DNA from: an uncultured Bacteroidales bacterium
GTDB taxonomy: Bacteria; Bacteroidota; Bacteroidia; Bacteroidales; UBA932
Reading direction: 5' to 3'
DNA length: 12,450 nt
Assembly: GCA_905234775.1 (NCBI GenBank)
Contig: CAJOJC010000085.1
Coordinates: 1-12,450, forward strand
Shown in pieces: positions 6,833 through 12,450 of this stretch. The translations under genes and the position numbers were made by a program. Position 1 is the stretch's first letter, and each line of letters opens with the position of its first letter. The notes below the pieces were generated by a model, which saw nothing but the letters and a program-made list of their open reading frames with translations, made no database searches and had not been told where the DNA came from.

Positions 6833-7570
6833 TTATTTGTGGGCTGCGAGGTAGAGGTCGAGGGCTTTTGCCACTGACGGAGCTTCCGGGGTAGGAGCCT
6901 GGAGCTCGATTGAGAGACCGGCGTCGAGGATGGCTTTCACCACTCCCTTGCCGTAGGAAACTATCTTCAGGCCGTCCTGCTTGAAGTCGGGATAGCTGGC
7001 GAAGATAGACTCTACATCTGCTTTGTTGTAGAGCACGACCACATCGTAGGAGTGGAGATCGATGCTGCGAAGGCCCTGAGGAACGGACTTTACGAAATTC
7101 GCCGCAGTTACGTCGATGCCTGCTTCCTTGAACAGCGCAATCGCGTTCTGGGCGTTCGCTGACTCGGCTGCGGTCATCAGGAATTTCTCTCCGGCATGTT
7201 TGCTGGTTATCAGCGAAAGGATAGACTCTACAGAACCGTCTCCGTAGAAAATCTTCCTTTTGCGGTACACGATGTGTTTCTGAAGATACATCGCCACCAG
7301 CTCCGTAGAGCAGAAATACTTCATGGTCTCAGGAACCTTGAACCTGAGTTCTTCGGAGAGCTTGAAATAGGCGTCGATTGCGAAACGAGAAGAGAATACC
7401 ACCGCGGTGTAATCTGCGATGTTTACCCTCTGGGTTCTGAATTCCATCGAACTCAGCGGCTCAATCTTGAAGAACGGGAAAAAGTCAAACTTTACGCCGT
7501 ATTTCTCTTCAATGGAGGTATAAGGAGTAAGGTTTGAGGGGGTATTTTGAGATATAAGTATTCTTTGCAT
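6833..7570 (-). CDS. hemD: Uroporphyrinogen-III synthase
   Basis: A 245-residue protein resembling the Bacteroidota HemD family, which cyclises hydroxymethylbilane to uroporphyrinogen III on the way to haem and corrinoids. HemD sequences diverge widely; supporting features are the overall two-lobed length, the segment TAVVFSSRFAIDAYF (about residues 54-68, where others read VFTSxNAV), the middle GDGSVESIL and EKFLMTAAESAN regions, and the late VVLYNKADVESIF segment. The ATG at 7570 lies 7 nt after the DUF4271 stop codon, and rnpA begins 4 nt after its own stop, so all three probably share a transcript. No other haem genes are in the window. Confidence 0.85.
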   Translation of the reverse strand: MQRILISQNTPSNLTPYTSIEEKYGVKFDFFPFFKIEPLSSMEFRTQRVNIADYTAVVFSSRFAIDAYFKLSEELRFKVPETMKYFCSTELVAMYLQKHIVYRKRKIFYGDGSVESILSLITSKHAGEKFLMTAAESANAQNAIALFKEAGIDVTAANFVKSVPQGLRSIDLHSYDVVVLYNKADVESIFASYPDFKQDGLKIVSYGKGVVKAILDAGLSIELQAPTPEAPSVAKALDLYLAAHK

Positions 7571-7577
7571 CGTCTTC

Positions 7578-8288
7578 CTAGTCTACAACCAACCCTGCAG
7601 CAATAAGTCCCGCTGCGGGCACAATTTCAAGGGCGCAAAGATACAAAAAACTGACAAAAGGATGAAATGTTGCCGACAAAATTTCTCCCTCCCTCATCAT
7701 CGCGAGCAGCAGGGTGGCGCCCGCCTCGACTGCGAAAACCCAGACCATTGCGCTTTCATCCCAATGGATGAGAAGCCACAGTCCCACGGTCGTCATCATC
7801 ACGAACGCGAGCACTATGCCGTAGGTGTAGAGCGCACGGCGCACTGCCAGCCTTGATTCGGCGGGGACGCGCTGCGGGAGGATTATCTCCGCGATCAGGC
7901 GTTTCAGGATAAGGTAGCCGATCATGATTCCAAGCGAGAGCCACATCCGTCCACTGATCAGGCTGAAGCGCTGGGCGATGAGCCACATGGGCAGCAGCAT
8001 CAGCAGGGCGGCGCGGTTGCGGGTTCGGGCGAGCTGGATGCTGTGTTCCATCTCCACGTTCGCCTTCGCCCTCAGAAGGCAGCGCATTACCGGTGTCCAG
8101 AGGATGAAGTAGTCGCGCATGAAGATGATGAGCAGGACGATGGCCGCCAGGGCGATGACGGAGTGGACCGGATCCTGGGCCCATGACGCCCCGCGGGCGA
8201 TGGCCTCGAGGGGCTCGAAAGTTTGCCATTGGGGAAGTCCTGAATCATCTGCGCTTGGTTTCCGCCGTCTTGCTTTGCAAAGATACAA
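7578..8288 (-). CDS. DUF4271-like membrane protein (start uncertain)
   Basis: A frame of up to 236 codons encoding a protein with about six hydrophobic segments (roughly 44-66, 91-110, 115-137, 150-171, 178-195, 205-234), resembling the Bacteroidota DUF4271 family found beside hemD. Its function is unknown to me. The start is a problem. The frame opens with TTG at 8288 directly after a TGA, and a -7-like box occupies codons 2-4, so a transcript from that box would not contain the TTG. No in-frame ATG occurs until codon 57, inside the first membrane segment. An ATG at 8248 is one base out of frame; it would read MIQDFPQWQTFEPL in frame if the CCCC run (minus strand of 8231-8234) had five C residues. 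A one-base deletion or error there is the simplest reading. Confidence 0.75.
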   Translation of the reverse strand: MYLCKARRRKPSADDSGLPQWQTFEPLEAIARGASWAQDPVHSVIALAAIVLLIIFMRDYFILWTPVMRCLLRAKANVEMEHSIQLARTRNRAALLMLLPMWLIAQRFSLISGRMWLSLGIMIGYLILKRLIAEIILPQRVPAESRLAVRRALYTYGIVLAFVMMTTVGLWLLIHWDESAMVWVFAVEAGATLLLAMMREGEILSATFHPFVSFLYLCALEIVPAAGLIAAGLVVD

Positions 8289-8306
8289 TCAAAATCGTTA
8301 TATTTG
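8274..8306 (+). promoter_or_regulatory. Promoter of the DUF2723 gene
   Basis: TTTG at 8274-8277, a 21-nt spacer and TATATTTG at 8299-8306, close to the Bacteroides -33/-7 consensus. The box ends 7 nt before the ATG at 8314. The TTTG lies within the palindrome CTTTGCAAAG (8273-8282), which is shared with the divergent -7 box. Confidence 0.65.
8278..8285 (-). promoter_or_regulatory. -7 box of the DUF4271-hemD-rnpA-yidD block
   Basis: TATCTTTG on the minus strand, followed by C. It abuts the -33 element of the divergent DUF2723 promoter. Predicted transcription start is near 8274, downstream of the TTG that opens the DUF4271 frame but upstream of the out-of-frame ATG at 8248. Confidence 0.5.
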
Positions 8307-8313
8307 CGGTCCT

Positions 8314-11300
8314 ATGGATAGCAAACAGTTCAATCTTTGGAATAGACTTACCGCGGCCCTTGCGTTCGTGGTTTCGGCCGTGACATACCTGCTCACGATC
8401 GAGCCCTCGGCCTCTTTCTGGGACTGCGGAGAATTCATCGCATCGTCGTACAAACTCGAAGTGGGACATCCCCCGGGAAACCCCGTATTCCAGCTTTTCG
8501 CCCGAATAGCCACCCTTTTCGGCGACGCTTCAAGCGCAGCGGTTCTGGTGAACGCGCTCAGCGCCATATGCTCGGCCCTTACGATCTTCTTCCTGTATTT
8601 GACCATCGTATGGCTTGTCAAACGCATCCTGAAGCCGTCGGAAGAGGGTAAATACACCACGGGCGAAGTGATCGCAATCCTCGGCAGCGGCCTGGTAGGA
8701 GCCCTGGCTTATTGCTTCTCCGATACTTTCTGGTTCTCTGCCGTAGAAGGCGAGGTATACGCTATGTCGAGCCTCTTTACTGCCCTTGTTTTCTGGGCGA
8801 TGACTATGTGGTACGACTGCGCCGACGAGCCCTATGCCAACCGCTGGATAGTCCTGATCGCGTTCCTGATGGGTCTCAGTATTGGAATTCACCTTCTGAA
8901 CCTGCTTGCAATCCCGGCGATAGTCTTTATGTACTACTTCCGCCAGAAAGAGGATTATACCTTCTGGCAGTACGTGAAGATATTCCTCGTAGGAGTCGTG
9001 ATTCTGGCCGTGATCCTGTTTATGATCATTCCATGGCTCCCTAAGATTGCGGCCTACTTCGACCTCTTCTTCGTCAATGTTCTTGGCCTGGGATACAATA
9101 CGGGAGCGGCCTTCTTCATGATAGCCCTGCTGGCTCTCTGCTTCTGGGGCATCTTTAAGACGAAACAGGCCGGAAAGGTCTTCTGGAATACTGTTCTGCT
9201 GTCTTTCACCGTAATCGTGATCGGTTTTTCAATCTTCACGGTCGATATCATCCGCAGCGCGGCGAAGACTCCTACCAACGAATATCAGCCGGACAACGCC
9301 TTCACCCTCGTTCGCTATCTCAGCCGCGAGCAGTACGGAAAGACTCCGCTTATATATGGTCAGTACTATGACGCCCCGTACAATCTTAAAACTACCAAGT
9401 ACTGGGCTCCGATGGACGGCAAGTATAAGAAGGTCGACGGCCCCGTAGACGCTCAGTACAAGAGCGCCGGAAAGATGCTCTTCCCTCGAATGTGGAGCAG
9501 CTCCCCGGACGGAAAGTTCGAGAACTTCTATGAAGCATATACCGGCGGAAAGGGCCGCAAGATTGCCGGCGCAGAACACAGAAAGCCGACGATGAGAGCG
9601 AACCTTTCGTACTTCTTCGACTATCAGATGAACTGGATGTACTGGCGTTATTTCATGTGGAATTTCGTAGGCCGCCAGAACGATATCCATTCCCCCGCGC
9701 CCGGAAACATTTTCCACGGCAACTGGGAGAGCGGCGTGAAATTCATCGACAGCGCCCGCCTTGGCGACCAGACCAACGCCCCCGGAATTCTGAAGAACAA
9801 CAAGGGTAAGAATCACTATTATTTCCTTCCCCTGCTGCTCGGACTCCTCGGCCTGTGCTTCCAGTTCGGCCGCGATAAGCGCGGTTGCTGGCTTACGTTC
9901 CTCATGTTCTTCATGACCGGAATCGCTATCGTTCTTTATCTCAACCAGCCGCCCTATCAGGTGCGCGAGCGCGACTACGCGTACGCGGGCTCGTTCTATT
10001 TCTTCAGTATTTGGATCGGCCTCGCCGTGGCAGCAATCTACCGTTGGGTAGACGAAGCCCTCAAGGGCAAGGCACAGACTGCGGTTTCCGCCGGAGTCGC
10101 GGCAGTCTGCCTATTCGTGCCCGTGCTCATGGGCGCCCAGAACTGGGACGACCATGACCGCTCGAACAGGCGCACGGCCGTCGAACTCGCGGCAAACTAC
10201 CTGAACTCGGTGGGCCCCAACGGTTTCCTTATCACCCATGGAGACAACGATACCTTCCCTCTCTGGTATGCTCAGGAAGTGGAGAGCATCCGCACGGACG
10301 TCCGAATCCTGAATACTTCGCTGCTCGGTACAGACTGGTATATAGACCAGATGAAGTACGCCTGCAACGAGTCGGCCCCGCTGCCGCTGTCGATTCCGCA
10401 GTCGCAGTACCTCTACGGCACCAACGAATATGTCCCGATCGTGGATAATCGTGGGACCGAAATGATGATCGACGATGTGATGGCGGTTTTCCGTCACCCT
10501 CAGCTCAAGGTCGGCCTCGCAAGCGGCAGAAAGGTGGATTACATCCCCTCACGCAAGATCGTGGTCCCGGTCAACAAGGAGAACGTTCTGAAGTATGGTA
10601 TTGTTCCGGCCGATTTTGCGGAAGATATTCCCGAATCCATCACCCTCACCATCCCCAAGGGCAAGGATTACCTGACTAAGCCCGAGCTCTTCATGCTCGA
10701 CCTCCTCGCCGGCTACGACTGGTCCAGGCCTATCAACATGCTCAACCAGGGCGGCGACATCAACATAGGAATCAAGGATTATCTCTTCTACGAAGGCTTC
10801 TCCTACAAACTGGTCCCGATCAAAAATAAGGTCAGCAGCCTCAATGCCGGAAAGGTCGATCTCGACGGGCTTTACAACAAGCTGAAGAACGTTTACCGTT
10901 TCGATGCCCTTTCGGCAGACGGATGGTTCGTGGATTATCAGAATTACTACACCCACCTGGGCGTGATGTCTATCCGTCAGCTTTTTGCGACCGTAGCCCG
11001 TTCGATGGCCAAGAGCGGCTATACCGCCGAGGCCGCCGATCTGCTGGACAGAGGCATGGAGGCGACTCGCCAGCTCCCTCTGGAGACTATCCCTATCGGA
11101 TTCGTCGCTAACGACTACATGGTGATCGACATTATCTCTCAGTACTACAAGTACGGTCAGAAAGAGAAAGCGGACGCCCTTGCCGAGAAACTCGCAGGCG
11201 AGATGCTTGAGACAGCCCTGTTCTACTATGATTTCTATGATTGGGCTAAAGACGATTTCGAAACTTCGCTGCAGTACCTCTATTATCTGGAGGACGAGGT

Positions 11301-11391
11301 GAAGAAGGGCGGAAACGCAGAACTTGCGGTGTGGATAGACACCGGTATAAAAGCAATTCTCGGGCCTGAACAGCCGGAAGAAGAAGACTAA
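8314..11391 (+). CDS. DUF2723 GT-C-like membrane protein
   Basis: A 1025-residue protein. The N-terminal half has many membrane helices and carries the family hallmark FWDCGEFIASSYKLEVGHPPG (36-55 region; Asp37, Glu40, His52), which recalls the Asp-Glu catalytic loop of GT-C glycosyltransferases such as protein O-mannosyltransferases. A large soluble region lies between helices (about 320-500), more helices follow (to about 615), then a periplasmic-type C-terminal part with THGDNDTFPLWYAQE (around 640) and helical, TPR-like segments near the end. The family is widespread in Bacteroidota and probably transfers sugars to lipid or protein acceptors in the envelope; the substrate is unknown. The start is 8314 because it follows the -7 box by 7 nt and begins the conserved sequence; the frame upstream to 8119 overlaps the divergent gene. 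It ends tail to tail with the methyltransferase gene. Confidence 0.9.
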   Translation: MDSKQFNLWNRLTAALAFVVSAVTYLLTIEPSASFWDCGEFIASSYKLEVGHPPGNPVFQLFARIATLFGDASSAAVLVNALSAICSALTIFFLYLTIVWLVKRILKPSEEGKYTTGEVIAILGSGLVGALAYCFSDTFWFSAVEGEVYAMSSLFTALVFWAMTMWYDCADEPYANRWIVLIAFLMGLSIGIHLLNLLAIPAIVFMYYFRQKEDYTFWQYVKIFLVGVVILAVILFMIIPWLPKIAAYFDLFFVNVLGLGYNTGAAFFMIALLALCFWGIFKTKQAGKVFWNTVLLSFTVIVIGFSIFTVDIIRSAAKTPTNEYQPDNAFTLVRYLSREQYGKTPLIYGQYYDAPYNLKTTKYWAPMDGKYKKVDGPVDAQYKSAGKMLFPRMWSSSPDGKFENFYEAYTGGKGRKIAGAEHRKPTMRANLSYFFDYQMNWMYWRYFMWNFVGRQNDIHSPAPGNIFHGNWESGVKFIDSARLGDQTNAPGILKNNKGKNHYYFLPLLLGLLGLCFQFGRDKRGCWLTFLMFFMTGIAIVLYLNQPPYQVRERDYAYAGSFYFFSIWIGLAVAAIYRWVDEALKGKAQTAVSAGVAAVCLFVPVLMGAQNWDDHDRSNRRTAVELAANYLNSVGPNGFLITHGDNDTFPLWYAQEVESIRTDVRILNTSLLGTDWYIDQMKYACNESAPLPLSIPQSQYLYGTNEYVPIVDNRGTEMMIDDVMAVFRHPQLKVGLASGRKVDYIPSRKIVVPVNKENVLKYGIVPADFAEDIPESITLTIPKGKDYLTKPELFMLDLLAGYDWSRPINMLNQGGDINIGIKDYLFYEGFSYKLVPIKNKVSSLNAGKVDLDGLYNKLKNVYRFDALSADGWFVDYQNYYTHLGVMSIRQLFATVARSMAKSGYTAEAADLLDRGMEATRQLPLETIPIGFVANDYMVIDIISQYYKYGQKEKADALAEKLAGEMLETALFYYDFYDWAKDDFETSLQYLYYLEDEVKKGGNAELAVWIDTGIKAILGPEQPEEED

Positions 11392-12284
11392 CGGGTCAGC
11401 CTCACCACTATCGAGAGCGGGAGATCTTTGCCGAAGCGGTCACGCAGGGCGAGTTCCCCGCTCTCGAGCGTATATTGGGAGCCGCCGAGTTTGAACGCTT
11501 CCCTGACGACCGTCTCGCCCAGAAGGGCGCTGTAGCCGTTTGAATAAAGGTTGAGGACCATCCAACTGTCCTTCGGTTCGAGTATCTGGGCCACGTTCCG
11601 GAGCAGCTCGAACAGGCAGTCGTCCAGCTTCCAGCGCTCGCCGTCGGGGCCATGTCCATAGGCCGGCGGATCGAGGATGATGCCGCTGTAGCGGTTGCCG
11701 CGCTTGGCCTCGCGCTTTGCGAACTTCATCGCGTCTTCGACTATCCAGCGGATTCCGTCCAGGCCGCTGCTTTCCATATTCCCGCGCGCCCATGTGACCA
11801 CCTGCCGGACCGAGTCCAGGTGTGTCACGTCTGCGCCCGCCGCCTTGGCTGCGAGACTCGCCGCGCCGGTATAGGCGAACAGGTTGAGGACCTTCGTTCC
11901 GGGTTTTGCGTGGGAATAGATGAACTCCCAGTTCGGGGCCTGCTCAGGGAAAACGCCGACATGCTTAAAAGAAGTCAGTCCGAGCCTCAGGTCGAACTCC
12001 AGCCCCTTCTGAAGGCCGGGGTAGATGATATGCCACTGATCATCCATCTTCTTCAGACGGTTCCACGTCCCGCTGTCTTCCTTGCCTGCCTTTCCGAACC
12101 CGGCGCCGGGGGTGAAGTGTGTGTGGGCGAGTTTCTGCCACTCTTCATCTGAGAGGGTCTTCGCCCAGATAGCCTTAGGCTCAGGACGGATCATGGTGTA
12201 CTTTCCGAAGCGCTCCAGCTTTTCGCCGTCGCCGCAATCGATCAGTTCGTAATCACGCCAGTTCTTTGAAGGATACTCGGTCAT
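11388..12284 (-). CDS. Class I SAM-dependent methyltransferase, COG1092-like
   Basis: A 298-residue protein with a Rossmann-type methyltransferase core. Motif I is VLNLFAYTGAASL (132-144), an acidic ribose-binding residue follows at Asp157 (THLDSVR), and motif IV is DPPAYGHG (205-212). These match the RlmI/RlmK-like group that methylates rRNA bases, but the N-terminal PUA domain of E. coli RlmI is absent, and the first 120 residues are a different small domain (GFGKAGKEDSGTWNRLKKM and following). The target is therefore unproven; an RNA substrate is likely. I start at 12284, 7 nt after a -7 box; the 25 extra upstream codons reach the insertion-sequence end and look like chance. Its TAG interlocks with the TAA of the DUF2723 gene. 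Confidence 0.88.
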   Translation of the reverse strand: MTEYPSKNWRDYELIDCGDGEKLERFGKYTMIRPEPKAIWAKTLSDEEWQKLAHTHFTPGAGFGKAGKEDSGTWNRLKKMDDQWHIIYPGLQKGLEFDLRLGLTSFKHVGVFPEQAPNWEFIYSHAKPGTKVLNLFAYTGAASLAAKAAGADVTHLDSVRQVVTWARGNMESSGLDGIRWIVEDAMKFAKREAKRGNRYSGIILDPPAYGHGPDGERWKLDDCLFELLRNVAQILEPKDSWMVLNLYSNGYSALLGETVVREAFKLGGSQYTLESGELALRDRFGKDLPLSIVVRLTR

Positions 12285-12291
12285 ATCAGCG

Positions 12292-12299
12292 CAAAGATA
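12292..12299 (-). promoter_or_regulatory. -7 box for the methyltransferase
   Basis: TATCTTTG on the minus strand followed by CG, ending 7 nt before the ATG at 12284: the same box, extension and spacing as before the DUF2723 gene. No clear -33 TTTG is seen. About 58 bp further upstream lies the insertion-sequence end. Confidence 0.6.
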
Positions 12300-12360
12300 G
12301 TCATTTTTTGACTTTGTCCCGGCCTGCTGATAATAAAAAGACCCTCCGTAATATGACATG

Positions 12361-12394
12361 AACCCCGAAAGTTAGACAAAAAACTTTCGGGGTT
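12361..12394. repeat. Subterminal inverted repeat of the IS
   Basis: AACCCCGAAAGTT (12361-12373) and its exact complement (12382-12394) form a 13-bp perfect stem with an 8-base loop, ending 5 nt before the orfA ATG. There is a short T-stretch after it. Such hairpins at IS ends can block transcription entering from outside or fold over the transposase start. Confidence 0.8.
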
Positions 12395-12399
12395 TTGTT

Positions 12400-12450
12400 A
12401 TGCGCAAAAAACACACTTATGAAGACCGCCTCAAGTATATGAAGTTGCTT
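12400..12450 (+). CDS. Transposase OrfA N-terminus (partial)
   Basis: The first 17 codons, MRKKHTYEDRLKYMKLL, are cut by the window end. The basic start and YxxRLKYMKLL pattern resemble the first helix of the helix-turn-helix domain in IS3-family OrfA proteins. The call rests mainly on the IS-like end just upstream. Confidence 0.6.
   Translation, partial: MRKKHTYEDRLKYMKLL

Larger units (their letters stand above)
12358..12450 (+). mobile_element. Left end of an IS3-family-like insertion sequence (partial)
   Basis: The sequence starting TGAACCCCGAAAGTTAGACA resembles the terminal repeats of the IS150 group of the IS3 family (TG, a C-run, A-rich, then AGTTAGACA). A transposase orfA frame begins 42 nt inside. 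The element runs off the window, so its right end, target duplication and orfB cannot be seen. Confidence 0.65.

Noticed and set aside
7636..7643. Minus-strand TATCTTTG box 65 nt upstream of hemD
   Set aside because: It falls inside the DUF4271 coding sequence as ordinary codons (Tyr-Leu-Cys), lacks a -33 element at proper spacing and is far from the start; an internal promoter is possible but not supported.
8119..8313. N-terminal extension of the DUF2723 protein
   Set aside because: It overlaps the divergent DUF4271 gene and runs through the promoter; conserved sequence begins at 8314.

Overview
The window looks like chromosome from an uncultured member of the Bacteroidales (Bacteroidota), moderately GC-rich. 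Four things point there: the DUF2723 and DUF4271 membrane-protein families, the hemD-rnpA-yidD order, the absence of Shine-Dalgarno sequences before the genes, and repeated promoter-like octamers of the Bacteroides -7 type (TAnnTTTG) placed just upstream of start codons. The genus cannot be fixed from sequence alone.

Layout. Positions 1-467 hold no convincing gene; they contain imperfect repeats and end in a strong intrinsic terminator. Next on the + strand come lolD (lipoprotein-export ATPase), a small palindrome plus a 19-bp tandem repeat, and a two-gene split transketolase. The C-terminal transketolase subunit is frameshifted near its end. A well-formed promoter then drives tRNA-Pro(TGG), followed only 8 nt later by a SUI1/eIF1-like translation factor gene. 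A long minus-strand block follows, read from right to left: DUF4271 membrane protein, hemD, rnpA, yidD, then (after its own promoter-like box) lepA, tatA, tatC. The genes in this block overlap or nearly touch. Divergent from DUF4271, a 1025-residue DUF2723 GT-C-like membrane protein reads rightward and meets, tail to tail, a minus-strand class I methyltransferase. The window ends inside an IS3-family-like element whose left end and first 17 codons of orfA are visible.

How the genes fit together. The content is mostly housekeeping: envelope biogenesis (LolD, Tat, YidD, DUF2723), RNA and translation (tRNA-Pro, SUI1-like, LepA, RnpA, methyltransferase), pentose phosphate metabolism and haem synthesis. 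I find no defence island, biosynthetic cluster or phage. The most interesting signals are architectural: (1) -7-like boxes only 5-7 nt from several start codons, implying nearly leaderless mRNAs; (2) a tRNA-mRNA dicistron that would yield a similarly short leader after tRNA processing; (3) two independent convergent gene pairs whose stop codons interlock in the same CTAA tetramer; (4) overlapping divergent promoters; and (5) two disrupted or doubtful reading frames, in the transketolase C subunit and at the DUF4271 start.
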